Shown here: one piece after another, positions 31,274-40,282 of the stretch | How the letters are laid out: each line of letters begins with the position of its first letter | Position numbering within the stretch: the first letter of the stretch is position 1 | Assembly: GCA_943789205.1 (NCBI GenBank) | Contig: CALSTG010000001.1 | Coordinates: forward strand, 1,726,435 to 1,790,434 | Reading direction: 5' to 3' | Length of the DNA stretch: 64,000 nucleotides | DNA from: an uncultured Flavobacteriales bacterium | GTDB lineage: Bacteria > Bacteroidota > Bacteroidia > Flavobacteriales_D > Crocinitomicaceae | Program-made: the position numbers and the translations under genes | Notes under the pieces: generated by a model | Told to the model about the DNA's origin: nothing | What the model saw: only the letters and a program-made list of their open reading frames with translations | The model's database searches: none

Positions 31274-31853
31274 TTTTCTGCTCCTGTAATCTTTTCAACG
31301 TTTTGTGAATGTGAGAAACACTGCAATCAAACATATCTGCGAGTTGCTTTAAACTATTTTCTTTACGTAAGATTAGGATTTTTTTCTTTTGTTCTAAATT
31401 CAAAGGATCTGGTCTTCCAATAGAGGAGTTACCTCCATTTGGTCCATACTTCAATCTTCTTTTTTCCCAAAGTGTGCTATTGTCTCTTTTGCCTGAGGCA
31501 AAGCCGATTTTAATGGACTCACTGAAGCTACACCATTTCAGATTAGATACGTGATTATTTTCTAGATCATGGTCGATATGAATGACCACTTTCTTTTTGC
31601 GCGGTTTATCATTTCTTAAGAATACCGTGGCAACAATTTTGTGAGGATACACGGTCTTTCTAATTCCTTTATTGTTGATGAGGTCGGTCATAAGAAAACC
31701 GTTACTTGGGTGTCTGCGTAACTGTTTGTTTTTTGAGTCGAAGCGCATTTTACGGCCGTTTTTAAAAACCTTCGTACGCTCTATTGACCGGATAAATCCG
31801 TCATTAGAAACCTCATAATCAGAGAAGTCAGGAATGCTTTGCCATTGTCTCAT
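31257..31853 (-). CDS. NUMOD4 and HNH endonuclease-like DNA-binding protein
   Basis: A 198-residue protein. Residues 1-25 (WQSIPDFSDYEVSNDGFIRS) match the NUMOD4 motif of homing-type endonucleases. Residues about 85-115 carry an HNH-type core, VIHIDHDLENNHVSNLKW. Residues about 150-190 (SLKQLADMFDCSVSHIHKTL) look like a helix-turn-helix. It is a free-standing gene with no intron or intein next to it. Such genes are scattered in Flavobacteriia. Nuclease activity is inferred from the motif only. Confidence 0.75.
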   Translation of the reverse strand: MRQWQSIPDFSDYEVSNDGFIRSIERTKVFKNGRKMRFDSKNKQLRRHPSNGFLMTDLINNKGIRKTVYPHKIVATVFLRNDKPRKKKVVIHIDHDLENNHVSNLKWCSFSESIKIGFASGKRDNSTLWEKRRLKYGPNGGNSSIGRPDPLNLEQKKKILILRKENSLKQLADMFDCSVSHIHKTLKRLQEQKITGTI

Positions 31854-31883
31854 GATGGAAAAACAAAATAAGTATCAAATAGT

Positions 31884-32885
31884 TCAGTAAGAATTAGAAA
31901 ATTTAAAGCTGTCTGCTGACTCTTTTAAATGATGCAATATATCATGCAGTTCAGTCAACTCATTCGAGGTAACAAGCTTCATTTTAATATCCTTAAAATT
32001 GATAACGCCTCTAAAGTAATTGGAATAGTGACGTTTCATTTCTGCAATACCCAATTTTTCACCTTTCCAGTCTATACTTGTATTAAGGTGTTCTATAACT
32101 GCATGTACCTTTTCGAGGAAGTCAGGTGGTGCATGATGTTTGCCGGTATTAATATAATGTTTGATTTCTCTAAATATCCAAGGGTTTCCTATACTCGCAC
32201 GACCAATCATTACACCATCTACACCATATTTGTTTTTGTAGTTAACTGCTTTCTCCGGAGTATCAATATCTCCATTACCAAAAACAGGTATTTTCATCCT
32301 AGGGTTTTCTTTGACAGCGGCAATTAAAGACCAATCAGCTTCACCTTTATACATCTGTTTTCTTGTTCTACCATGAATTGATATTGCCTCAATCCCCACA
32401 TCTTGTAATCTTTCAGCTACTTCAACTATGTATTTTGTGGATTCATCCCAGCCCAGCCTTGTTTTAACGGTGACCGGTAATTTTGTTGATTTTACAATCT
32501 CAGCGGTCATTTTTACCATTTTGGGTATATCTTGAAGAATACCCGCACCTGCTCCTTTACAGGCTACTTTTTTAACAGGACAGCCATAATTTATATCGAT
32601 AATATCAGGATTGGATTGCGCCGTGATTTCTGTTGCAAGACGCATACTTTCAATATCTGATCCAAAGATCTGAATACCTATAGGTCTTTCTTTTTCGTAG
32701 ATATCGAGCTTTTGCCTACTTTTTAAGGCATCGCGTATGAGTCCTTCGGATGAAATGAATTCAGTATACATTAAGTCGGCTCCATGTTTTTTACAAAGGG
32801 TCCTAAAGGGAGGATCACTTACGTCTTCCATCGGTGCCAAAAGAAGCGGAAAATCACCCAGCTCAATGTCTCTAATTTTAACCAT
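31884..32885 (-). CDS. dusB: tRNA-dihydrouridine synthase
   Basis: FMN-dependent reductase making dihydrouridine in tRNA. It has PLLLAPMEDVSDPPFRTLC at the start, the catalytic-cysteine segment INYGCPVKKVACKGAGAG, and GNGDIDTPEKA and GVMIGRASIGNPW of the TIM barrel. I chose the ATG at 32885 (333 residues), overlapping the upstream manC stop by 8 bases; an in-frame start at 32945 would add 20 residues of no family match. The class (DusB-like) is by overall resemblance. Confidence 0.9.
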   Translation of the reverse strand: MVKIRDIELGDFPLLLAPMEDVSDPPFRTLCKKHGADLMYTEFISSEGLIRDALKSRQKLDIYEKERPIGIQIFGSDIESMRLATEITAQSNPDIIDINYGCPVKKVACKGAGAGILQDIPKMVKMTAEIVKSTKLPVTVKTRLGWDESTKYIVEVAERLQDVGIEAISIHGRTRKQMYKGEADWSLIAAVKENPRMKIPVFGNGDIDTPEKAVNYKNKYGVDGVMIGRASIGNPWIFREIKHYINTGKHHAPPDFLEKVHAVIEHLNTSIDWKGEKLGIAEMKRHYSNYFRGVINFKDIKMKLVTSNELTELHDILHHLKESADSFKFSNSY

Positions 32886-33957
32886 TTTTTGGTTTCTTAG
32901 TTTGCATTTTTGCCAGATATTCTTTGAGAAGTTGCTCATTTTCACCTTTTAGAATCATGAGCCTCTCAGGGGTATCAATAACGAAGAAATCATGAAGCCC
33001 ATCGATTAAAATCTCCTTGTTCTTCTCGCTTATTACAAAACAGGATGTGCTGGCAAACAAATGAATATCACTGTGATTGACAGAATTAAGGTTGGCATCT
33101 TTTTGGGTGATATCTTTGATGCTTCCCCACGTTCCGAGGTCACTCCATCCAAACTTGGATAAAACAACGGTAACATTTTCCTCCTTTTCTAAGATGGCAT
33201 AGTCTATTGAAATACCTTCAGAAGAGTTAAAAGCCTGCTTCATAAACGTCATTTCATTTGAGGTATTGTAAGCCTCAACCTGTTTAAAAAAGACATCATG
33301 TAAAGAGCTGCAATGCTTCTCAAAGCTATCTTTCAAAACTTTACCTTTCCAAATAAACATACCAGAATTCCAGTAAAAGTTTCCTTTCTTTAAAAACGTT
33401 TCAGCTGTAGATAGGTCTGGTTTTTCTCTGAATTGAAGGACTTTTTGAGTTCTGATCTCATTTTCAGAGCTGTTAAATTCTATGTATCCATATCCGGTAT
33501 CTGGACGATGTGGTTCAATTCCGAAAGTAATGAGACTTGGCGATTTTAGGGCTGCAGTAATACCCAATTCAAGATCTTCATTGAATTGCTTCTCATCGGT
33601 AATTAAATGATCTGACGGGGTTACAATCATCATTGCATCAGCGTCCTGTTTTAAAATCTTTGCAGTAGCGAATGCAATACACGGCGCAGTGTTTTTCCTT
33701 TCAGGTTCACAAATTACTTGTGTTTTGGGTAAATTCAATTGCGTAACAACTATATCAATATAAAGCTCATTCGTTAATATAAAAATGTTTTCTCGTGGTA
33801 CTTTAGAAAGGAAACGATTAAAAGTCATTTGAAGAAGACTTTGACCAGTTCCAAGAAAATCTTGGAATTGTTTAGGGTTTTTCTCAGTGGAAAGCGGCCA
33901 AAACCGTCTTCCAACACCTCCTGCCATAATTAAACAATACAACGATTTATTTTTCAT
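32878..33957 (-). CDS. manC: Mannose-1-phosphate guanylyltransferase
   Basis: Makes GDP-mannose from mannose-1-phosphate and GTP for glycan and O-antigen precursors. The nucleotidyltransferase signature IMAGGVGRRFWPLSTEKNP (residues about 10-28), VTPSDHLI and FYWNSGMFIWK are all present; 359 residues is the size of the short ManC form without the isomerase domain. It overlaps the SprT-like gene by 11 bases and dus by 8, so the three are one transcript. Confidence 0.93.
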   Translation of the reverse strand: MKNKSLYCLIMAGGVGRRFWPLSTEKNPKQFQDFLGTGQSLLQMTFNRFLSKVPRENIFILTNELYIDIVVTQLNLPKTQVICEPERKNTAPCIAFATAKILKQDADAMMIVTPSDHLITDEKQFNEDLELGITAALKSPSLITFGIEPHRPDTGYGYIEFNSSENEIRTQKVLQFREKPDLSTAETFLKKGNFYWNSGMFIWKGKVLKDSFEKHCSSLHDVFFKQVEAYNTSNEMTFMKQAFNSSEGISIDYAILEKEENVTVVLSKFGWSDLGTWGSIKDITQKDANLNSVNHSDIHLFASTSCFVISEKNKEILIDGLHDFFVIDTPERLMILKGENEQLLKEYLAKMQTKKPKNG

Positions 33958-34582
33958 CTAAAACTGGATTAACCTCTGCTAAAGCATGCACTAAATAATC
34001 TCGGCGGCTTTGCATTTCATGGCAAAGATACCGGGTTCTTCTCAATTTTCCTTTTTTGAAGGTTTTTTTGTTTATTGTGAATAGTCTTCCGAAGGCAATT
34101 TCCTCAAGAAATACCATTTGAGTTGGCGAATCATATTTTTTTAATTCGCGACTTAAATTAATGTCCGAACAAGAAGCGGCTTTCGTTCGGATAATTGTAT
34201 TTTTTAAGCTTTGTTTTAAATTTTCTGGAATCGCATTAGAAAGAATAAGCGGTTCAAGTAATTTTTGAAATTCAAATTTCCATTCCAGACCATGAGGCTT
34301 AGAGACCATAGGATAATTCTCATATACGCGAAGATGAGCAATTTCATGAAGTGATGTAATTAGAAATGCATAAGGGTTCAGGTTATTATTGATCGTTATT
34401 TTAGCTGTATGGTTTGGAGTTTTAGGCCTTCTGAAATCTCCTAATTTAGTTGTTCTAGGTTTTACAATGTTGAAAGCAACATTTGATTGAGATAATAAAT
34501 CATGAACATAAGCCGTAAATGCTGGTGGCAGGAATTTTTCCAAATACGCTTTCGAAATAATATTTTGATTTAATGTGCTCAT
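33947..34582 (-). CDS. SprT-like zinc metalloprotease-fold protein
   Basis: A 211-residue protein with the zinc motif HEIAH (in LITSLHEIAHLRVYENY, about residues 80-96 of the ORF), typical of SprT/spartan-like domains, and a basic C-terminal half. The ATG at 34582 is preferred over an in-frame TTG at 34597, because that TTG lies inside the promoter -7 element. First gene of the sprT-manC-dus run. Peptidase activity is not shown. Confidence 0.75.
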   Translation of the reverse strand: MSTLNQNIISKAYLEKFLPPAFTAYVHDLLSQSNVAFNIVKPRTTKLGDFRRPKTPNHTAKITINNNLNPYAFLITSLHEIAHLRVYENYPMVSKPHGLEWKFEFQKLLEPLILSNAIPENLKQSLKNTIIRTKAASCSDINLSRELKKYDSPTQMVFLEEIAFGRLFTINKKTFKKGKLRRTRYLCHEMQSRRDYLVHALAEVNPVLDEK

Positions 34583-34594
34583 CTTCTTATTTAT

Positions 34595-34622
34595 CAAAAG
34601 TAATATTCTATTGGGTTCTCAA
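34595..34622 (-). promoter_or_regulatory. Promoter of the sprT-like-manC-dus operon
   Basis: Minus strand: TTG (34620-34622), 17 bases, TACTTTTG (34595-34602). The -7 box is a full TAnnTTTG match. The predicted start is at about 34588, 6 bases before the ATG at 34582, so this rules out the upstream TTG start. Confidence 0.6.
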
Positions 34623-34656
34623 TTACTTCATTCGAAATTATGTTTAATTTAGGGTC

Positions 34657-35397
34657 GTGAATATGTTGTTTCATATAGGAAGGTATTTTTTAATGTTGCG
34701 AACACTTTTTGCGGTGCCTTCCAAATGGAATATTTTGTGGAAAAGAATTGTTTCGGAGCTTCATATTATAGGAATCAATTCCCTTCCAATTGTAGCCTTA
34801 ATGTCCTCCTTTATGGGCGGTGTCATTGCACTTCAAACAGCATCAAATATGACCACGCCTTTACTGCCTGATTATACAGTAGGATATATAACGCAATCAA
34901 GCACAATTCTCGAGTTTTCTCCCACCATAATATCACTTATTTTAGCGGGTAAAGTTGGATCTAATATTGCCTCAGAGGTAGGGACGATGCGTGTAACGGA
35001 ACAAATCGATGCTCTTGAAATAATGGGTGTAAATTCGTTAAACTTCTTGGTTTTGCCTAAAATTATAGGCGCAGTAATATTCTTCCCGATTTTAGTTATT
35101 TTCTCAATGGCATTGTCTCTTATCGGTGGTTGGTTGGCCTTAATTTTTTCTGACCTTACAACGACCGAAACATACATTTTAGGTATTCGTTCTTTTTTCA
35201 ATCCATTTCACATTACCTATGCACTCATTAAAACGGTCTTTTTTGGTTTTTTAATAGTTTCGATTTCATCCTACTATGGTTATTATGTTAAAGGAGGCTC
35301 ATTAGATGTTGGTAAGGCCTCAACTCAAGCCGTTGTTAGTAGTACGGTTGCCATATTAATCATGAATTTCTTATTAACGTATTTATTACTGCTGTAA
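34657..35397 (+). CDS. mlaE: MlaE-family ABC transporter permease
   Basis: Permease of a phospholipid-trafficking ABC system between inner and outer membranes. The 246-residue protein has about five hydrophobic helices and the conserved family loops around residues 60-110 (the GSNIASEVGTMRVTEQIDAL stretch, with a permease EQI motif). The GTG at 34657 is used; an ATG two codons later is possible. It overlaps mlaF by one base (TAATG). No MlaD gene follows within the window. Confidence 0.9.
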   Translation: MNMLFHIGRYFLMLRTLFAVPSKWNILWKRIVSELHIIGINSLPIVALMSSFMGGVIALQTASNMTTPLLPDYTVGYITQSSTILEFSPTIISLILAGKVGSNIASEVGTMRVTEQIDALEIMGVNSLNFLVLPKIIGAVIFFPILVIFSMALSLIGGWLALIFSDLTTTETYILGIRSFFNPFHITYALIKTVFFGFLIVSISSYYGYYVKGGSLDVGKASTQAVVSSTVAILIMNFLLTYLLLL

Positions 35398-36164
35398 TGA
35401 TTGAAATTAAAGGCGTAAATAAATCTTTTGGCGAAGATCAAATTCTTTTTGATATCAATACTGTTTTCGAAAAAGGTAAGGTCAATTTAATTATTGGTCA
35501 ATCCGGGCAAGGTAAATCTGTTCTTGCCAAATGCATGGTCGGGCTGCATGATGTAGATGATGGAGAGATTCTTTATGAAGGTTTTGATTTTACAAAGATG
35601 CGTAGTGCTGACAAAAGTAAATTGCGTCAAGAGATTGGAATGTTATTTCAAGGTTCTGCACTTTTTGATTCTATGAATGTTGAGGAGAATATTGGTTTTC
35701 CATTAACCATGTTTACTTCAATGTCTAAAAATGAGATTCAAAAGCGTGTTGACTTTTGTCTCGAAAGAGTAAACCTTGTTGGTAAAAACAAGTTGTTGCC
35801 ATCCGAATGCAGCGGGGGGATGCAAAAAAGGATTGGTATTGCACGAGCGATTTCTATGAATCCAAAGTACCTTTTCTGTGATGAGCCTAATTCTGGACTT
35901 GATCCAAAAACCGCAATTGTAATTGATGGTTTAATTCAGGACATTACTCGCGAATACAACATGACAACTGTGGTTATAACACATGATATGAATTCTGTAA
36001 TTGAGATTGGCGAAAATGTTTTGTTTATTTACCAAGGCAAACGGTGGTGGCAAGGTGATCGCAAATCGATTATCACAACCGATAATCCAGAAATCACAAA
36101 TTTTGTATATGCTTCTGAGTTCATGAAGGAAATCAGAGCAAACATTCAAAATTCAAGAAACTAA
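35397..36164 (+). CDS. mlaF: MlaF-family ABC transporter ATP-binding protein
   Basis: ATPase of the Mla-type lipid transporter, 255 residues. Walker A is GQSGQGKS (residues about 34-41), the signature is ECSGGMQKRIG, Walker B is YLFCDEPNSGLDP and the H-loop is VITHDM. It is translationally coupled to mlaE. The 3' end is followed by the tRNA-Leu promoter. Confidence 0.93.
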   Translation: MIEIKGVNKSFGEDQILFDINTVFEKGKVNLIIGQSGQGKSVLAKCMVGLHDVDDGEILYEGFDFTKMRSADKSKLRQEIGMLFQGSALFDSMNVEENIGFPLTMFTSMSKNEIQKRVDFCLERVNLVGKNKLLPSECSGGMQKRIGIARAISMNPKYLFCDEPNSGLDPKTAIVIDGLIQDITREYNMTTVVITHDMNSVIEIGENVLFIYQGKRWWQGDRKSIITTDNPEITNFVYASEFMKEIRANIQNSRN

Positions 36165-36166
36165 TT

Positions 36167-36196
36167 TTTCATATTTATTAAAAAAAATTATCTTTG
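36167..36196 (+). promoter_or_regulatory. Promoter of tRNA-Leu
   Basis: TTTC (36167-36170), 18 bases, TATCTTTG (36189-36196). The -7 box matches fully and the -33 box has one mismatch. A leader of about 50 bases separates the predicted start from the mature tRNA. Confidence 0.55.
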
Positions 36197-36254
36197 CAAA
36201 CCGCTTTGAAAAAGTTCAGAGTAAAGCTAGGTTTTTCCTGGTGCAAATAGTTAT

Positions 36255-36339
36255 GCGGATGTGGTGAAATTGGTAGACACGCTAGACTTAGGATCTAGTG
36301 CCGTGAGGTGTGTGGGTTCGACTCCCTCCATCCGCACCA
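36255..36339 (+). tRNA. tRNA-Leu (anticodon UAG)
   Basis: The acceptor stem GCGGATG (36255-36261) pairs with CATCCGC (36329-36335), followed by A and an encoded CCA. The anticodon stem-loop CTAGA-CTTAGGA-TCTAG gives UAG. The long variable arm (about 10 bases with a small stem) and the TTCGACTCC T-loop are those of a class II leucine tRNA, 85 bases. Confidence 0.97.
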
Positions 36340-36344
36340 TTTAT

Positions 36345-36375
36345 AGGTCTCGTTTTACCAAGCGAGGCCTTTTTT
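36345..36375 (+). terminator. Rho-independent terminator after tRNA-Leu
   Basis: AGGTCTCG (36345-36352) and CGAGGCCT (36363-36370), an 8-bp stem with one G-T pair and a 10-base loop, then a T-run. It lies six bases after the tRNA CCA. Confidence 0.8.
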
Positions 36376-36394
36376 ATTGAATTAAATTAAAGAA

Positions 36395-37750
36395 ATGAAG
36401 GTATTACAGGAAAGTGTCGACAAGCTGAATGCAGTTTTAAAGGTTGAAATTAAGTCTGAGGATTATCAGAAGAATGTTAAAACCTCTTTAGAGAAGTATC
36501 GCAAATCGGCAAAAGTGCCTGGTTTTAGACCCGGTAAAGTTCCTTTTGGAATGATTCAAAAGCAGTATGGAAAGTCTGTTCTTGCAGAAGAGTTAAATAA
36601 ACTGGCGAATGATAGTCTATATAAATTCATTACTGAAGAGAAATTAGAAATTCTTGGCAATCCAATTCCAACAGAGGATGAGACCTTTAAGGGGGATATG
36701 GAAAACCCAGGAGATTTTGAGTTTGCATACGAAATTGGATTTTCTCCAAAATTTGATATTCCACTTTCCTCTCGAAAAAGTATTGAATATTTTGCAGTAA
36801 AGGTTGATGATAAATTGATTGCTGATCAAATCGAAGATTTGAGAAGAAGGTATGGTAAAATGGAATCAACTCCCGAAGTAGGAGAGAAAGACATGGTTAT
36901 GGGTCTTTTCAGAGAGCTTGATTCATCTGGTGAGCCAAAAGAAAATGGCGTTGAAAACAATTCAACAATTTCCATGGAGTTTTTAAAAGATAAAAAAGCC
37001 ATTAAATCTTTACTTGGATTAAAAGTTGACAATTCACTTACTATAGACCCAAAATCTGTTTCTAAGGATGATAAAGATTTAGCTTCAATGTTAGGTATTG
37101 AGGAAAACACAATAGGTAATCTTTCGAAACAATTCAAATTCACGATTAACGACATTAAAAGAATGGAGCTTGCCGAATTGAATGAGGAGTTATATGACAA
37201 ACTTTTTCCGAATCAAGGTGTAAAATCAGAAGCTGAAATGAAGACGAAGGTGACAGCAGATCTAGAAAACATGTTTAAGACGGATTCTGATCGTCTCTTT
37301 ACACAGACTGTTTATGATTTTTTGATGGATAAAACTAAAATGACTTTACCTGAAGCTTTTCTCAAACGCTGGATTAAGCTATCTAATGAGAAGCCTATAG
37401 ACGATGATACTTTAAATAAGGAGTTTGAGGGGTATTTAAAATCTATGAAATGGCAGCTTATTCAAGGCAAAATCTTTAAAGAAAATGATATTCAAATCTC
37501 TAATGAAGAGGTTATGGAATTTACAAAGTCATTATTAGTATCAAACTACGCGCAATATGGAATGCCGGCCCCAGAGGATAAGGAGCTTACAGAAACGGCA
37601 ATGCGTTTGTTGAAAGATAAGGAGCAGGTAAATGGAATTTATGACCGTATTACCGAGAAAAAGTTATCTGATTATTTTCAAGCGAATGTTCCAATGAAAG
37701 AAAAGAAACTTTCCTATGATGATTTTGTGAAGAAAGCATCAAAGAAGTAA
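36395..37750 (+). CDS. tig: Trigger factor
   Basis: Ribosome-bound chaperone that receives nascent chains at L23. The 451-residue product has an N-terminal ribosome-binding signature (KVPGFRPGKVPFGMIQKQYG, residues about 40-59), a reduced middle domain, and a long helical C-terminal arm region. The ATG at 36395 is the only good start. It stands alone between the tRNA terminator and the peroxiredoxin cassette. Confidence 0.95.
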   Translation: MKVLQESVDKLNAVLKVEIKSEDYQKNVKTSLEKYRKSAKVPGFRPGKVPFGMIQKQYGKSVLAEELNKLANDSLYKFITEEKLEILGNPIPTEDETFKGDMENPGDFEFAYEIGFSPKFDIPLSSRKSIEYFAVKVDDKLIADQIEDLRRRYGKMESTPEVGEKDMVMGLFRELDSSGEPKENGVENNSTISMEFLKDKKAIKSLLGLKVDNSLTIDPKSVSKDDKDLASMLGIEENTIGNLSKQFKFTINDIKRMELAELNEELYDKLFPNQGVKSEAEMKTKVTADLENMFKTDSDRLFTQTVYDFLMDKTKMTLPEAFLKRWIKLSNEKPIDDDTLNKEFEGYLKSMKWQLIQGKIFKENDIQISNEEVMEFTKSLLVSNYAQYGMPAPEDKELTETAMRLLKDKEQVNGIYDRITEKKLSDYFQANVPMKEKKLSYDDFVKKASKK

Positions 37751-37839
37751 GTCAATACTCTTTTTTCTCAGGGATTTAAAACAAAATTATTTCACTATTT
37801 GTTGAAGTTACAATTGCGAAATAATAATAAAGATTAATG

Positions 37840-37872
37840 AGTGTAAACATTATTTAGTATTAATTTTACACT
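37840..37872. promoter_or_regulatory. Inverted repeat upstream of the peroxiredoxin gene (candidate operator)
   Basis: AGTGTAAA (37840-37847) and TTTACACT (37865-37872): a perfect 8-bp inverted repeat with a 17-base spacer, ending 36 bases before the ATG at 37909. No standard TAnnTTTG promoter is obvious nearby. It may be the site of a redox regulator, which is speculation. Confidence 0.35.
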
Positions 37873-37908
37873 TAAACAAATGATAATTAACAATCTAAAA
37901 TAACAATT

Positions 37909-38529
37909 ATGGCTCTAGTCGGTAAAACATTCCCAGATATGTCTGTAAAGGCAATCGATGAAATGGGAGATGCATTTCAAATCAACGTTTTAAAACAAGC
38001 ATTAGATAATAAAAAGAAAGTATGTCTTTTTTGGTATCCAAAGGATTTCACTTTTGTATGTCCAACCGAAATTCACGCGTTTCAAGAAGCTGCGAAGGAG
38101 TTTGAAAAAAGAAACACAATATTAATCGGTGCATCTTGCGACACGGCAGAGGTTCATTTCGCTTGGTTAAGCACCTCAAAAGACGACGGAGGGATTGAAG
38201 GTGTGCAATTCCCATTAATTGCAGACTCTACGAGAGTCCTTGCGATGGAGCTTGATATTCTGGACTTTAATTTGTTCGATGAAGAGCCAGGAGATGGAGA
38301 TAACGTACCTTATAGAGCTACTTATCTTTTAGATGAAGAAGGTTTTGTTTTTCACGAAGCCGTAAACTTTTTCCCAGTAGGTAGAAATGTACAAGAGGTT
38401 CTTCGTTTGATTGATGCATACGCTCATAACCAAAAACATGGTGAGGTTTGTCCTGCAAATTGGGAAGAAGGCAAAGATGCTATGGATGCAACAAGAGATG
38501 GTGTTGCAGATTATTTAAGTAAGCACTAA
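37909..38529 (+). CDS. 2-Cys peroxiredoxin
   Basis: Thiol peroxidase reducing peroxides. The peroxidatic cysteine is C51 in DFTFVCPTEI and the resolving cysteine is C181 in HGEVCPANW, making a typical 2-Cys AhpC/Prx1-type enzyme of 206 residues. A thioredoxin-like gene lies one base downstream, and the pair probably forms a reduction couple. Confidence 0.93.
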   Translation: MALVGKTFPDMSVKAIDEMGDAFQINVLKQALDNKKKVCLFWYPKDFTFVCPTEIHAFQEAAKEFEKRNTILIGASCDTAEVHFAWLSTSKDDGGIEGVQFPLIADSTRVLAMELDILDFNLFDEEPGDGDNVPYRATYLLDEEGFVFHEAVNFFPVGRNVQEVLRLIDAYAHNQKHGEVCPANWEEGKDAMDATRDGVADYLSKH

Positions 38530-38530
38530 G

Positions 38531-38845
38531 ATGTTTGTCGAAGCTACTTTAGACGATTTAAAAAATCAAGTTGAACAGCACCAAAGGGTAATGGTTCAAT
38601 ATGGTGCAACTTGGTGTGGTAATTGTAAAATCACCAAACCTAAGTTTAAACGTTTTTCGAGGGAGCATGAAGACATTTTATTCGTTTATGTAGATGCTGA
38701 AAAATTCCCTGACTCAAGGAAAATGGCGAATGTTAGTAATTTACCAACTTTTGCAAGCTTCAAGGATGGTACTCTTGTTGAAGAGGCGCAAGGAAATAAA
38801 ATAGAAACGATAGAACAAGTTCTGGATGCGCTTACCGGTAATTAA
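38531..38845 (+). CDS. Thioredoxin-family protein
   Basis: A 104-residue thioredoxin-fold protein. The active site is C29-G-N-C32 (ATWCGNCK), rather than the usual CGPC, and the cis-proline segment is SNLPTFASF. The peroxiredoxin directly upstream is its likely substrate. It overlaps the next gene by 20 bases. Confidence 0.9.
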   Translation: MFVEATLDDLKNQVEQHQRVMVQYGATWCGNCKITKPKFKRFSREHEDILFVYVDAEKFPDSRKMANVSNLPTFASFKDGTLVEEAQGNKIETIEQVLDALTGN

Positions 38846-39083
38846 ACACATCATCGCATTCATCGAAAATAACGATGAAGATTATATTGTCGAAACACTT
38901 GAGACACTTGAGGATCTCATAGACCTAGAATCTCTGAGGGACGAAGAAATTGATGTAATCGGTGAATTGTTATCGAATCTATCTGGTGCGATTGAGGTTT
39001 ATGATGATATGAAAAAAGGTACCGCTAAAAAAGAAGCTCTCAACTCTTTTATGAAAAGAGTTCAAGGTTCTATTGATTCTTAA
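38826..39083 (+). CDS. DUF6952-family protein
   Basis: An 85-residue acidic helical protein (starts MRLPVIKHIIAFIENND, ends MKRVQGSIDS). It belongs to a small conserved Bacteroidota family that often follows peroxiredoxin and thioredoxin genes; the function is unknown. The 20-base overlap with the thioredoxin gene suggests coupling. A terminator follows at 39109. Confidence 0.75.
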   Translation: MRLPVIKHIIAFIENNDEDYIVETLETLEDLIDLESLRDEEIDVIGELLSNLSGAIEVYDDMKKGTAKKEALNSFMKRVQGSIDS

Positions 39084-39108
39084 ATTGACAAATTGAAATA
39101 TTTAGCAG

Positions 39109-39136
39109 AATGCCACACATTAGTGTGGCATTTTTT
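39109..39136 (+). terminator. Rho-independent terminator before prfA
   Basis: AATGCCACAC (39109-39118), loop ATTA, GTGTGGCATT (39123-39132), then a T-run. A perfect 10-bp stem closes the peroxiredoxin transcript. An in-frame ATG of prfA at 39110 lies inside it and is not a real start. Confidence 0.88.
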
Positions 39137-39202
39137 ATGATTATCAATCAATCCCTTTCGTTTTATTATATTTATTTTAGCACTCAAATCATTTCGTATC
39201 GT

Positions 39203-40282
39203 ATGTCCGACTTACTCCAAAAACTAGAAGCAATTCATTTCCGATTTATAGAGGTTGGTAATCTTATAACTGACCCAGATATTATTGCTGATATGAAGCG
39301 CTATGTAAAGTTAAATAAGGAATACCGTGATTTAGAGGTTCTTGACCAAATTTACAAAACCTACAGCAACCTGCTTTCTAATTTAAAAAGTGCTCGTGAG
39401 CTCCTTGAGAGTGAAACAGATGAGGAAATGCGTGAAATGGCAAAAATGGAAATTAGTGAACTAGATGAAAAGAGGCCACTTCTTGAGGAAGAGATAAAAG
39501 TCATGTTAATTCCTAAAGACCCAGAAGATGATAAAAATGCCATTATTGAACTTCGTGCGGGTACAGGAGGAGATGAGGCATGTATTTTCGTTGAAGATAT
39601 TTTCAGAATGTATACCATGTATTTTAAAGAAAAATCTTGGAAGCATGATATTATTCATTCATCTGAAGGTACGGTCAAAGGATATAAAGAAATTTCAATG
39701 AGTATTGAAGGCGACGGAATCTATGGGATGTTAAAGTTTGAATCAGGTGCGCATCGTGTTCAAAGGGTTCCTGAAACGGAGTCTCAAGGACGAGTCCACA
39801 CCTCCGCGATTACTGTTGCTGTGCTACCTGAGGCAGAGGAGGTAGATTTTGAGCTGAATATGACAGATGTGCGAAGAGACACTTTTAGAGCTTCTGGAGC
39901 AGGTGGACAGCACGTCAATAAAACAGAATCTGCAATAAGGTTGACACATATTCCAACAGGAGTTGTTGTTGAGTGTCAAGATGGTAGATCTCAACACAAA
40001 AACCTAGAGAAAGCGACTTCTGTATTGAGATCAAGACTTTATCAAGCAGAATTAGACCGTATTAATGATGAAAGAGCCGCACAGCGAAAAACTTTAGTGG
40101 CTTCAGGTGATAGGTCTGCAAAAGTTCGAACATATAATTACCCACAAGGAAGAATCACAGATCACCGAATTAATAAGACCATGTATAATTTGAGTTCATT
40201 TATGAATGGAGATATTCAGGATATGATTGATGCTCTTAAAATGGCAGAAAATGCAGAAAAACTCAAGGGGGAAACAGCATGA
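39203..40282 (+). CDS. prfA: Peptide chain release factor 1
   Basis: Recognises UAA and UAG stop codons. The catalytic GGQ loop is [16 protein letters not shown] (residues about 229-244), and the preceding [18 protein letters not shown] is typical of RF1. I chose the ATG at 39203 ([14 protein letters not shown], 359 residues) over one at 39110, which lies in a terminator. It overlaps the pyrF start by 4 bases. Confidence 0.96.
   Translation: MSDLLQKLEAIHFRFIEVGNLITDPDIIADMKRYVKLNKEYRDLEVLDQIYKTYSNLLSNLKSARELLESETDEEMREMAKMEISELDEKRPLLEEEIKVMLIPKDPEDDKNAIIELRAGTGGDEACIFVEDIFRMYTMYFKEKSWKHDIIHSSEGTVKGYKEISMSIEGDGIYGMLKFESGAHRVQRVPETESQGRVHTSAITVAVLPEAEEVDFELNMTDVRRDTFRASGAGGQHVNKTESAIRLTHIPTGVVVECQDGRSQHKNLEKATSVLRSRLYQAELDRINDERAAQRKTLVASGDRSAKVRTYNYPQGRITDHRINKTMYNLSSFMNGDIQDMIDALKMAENAEKLKGETA

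Noticed and set aside
39110-39202. A longer prfA starting at ATG 39110
   Set aside because: The ATG lies inside the stem of a strong terminator; RF1 begins at 39203.
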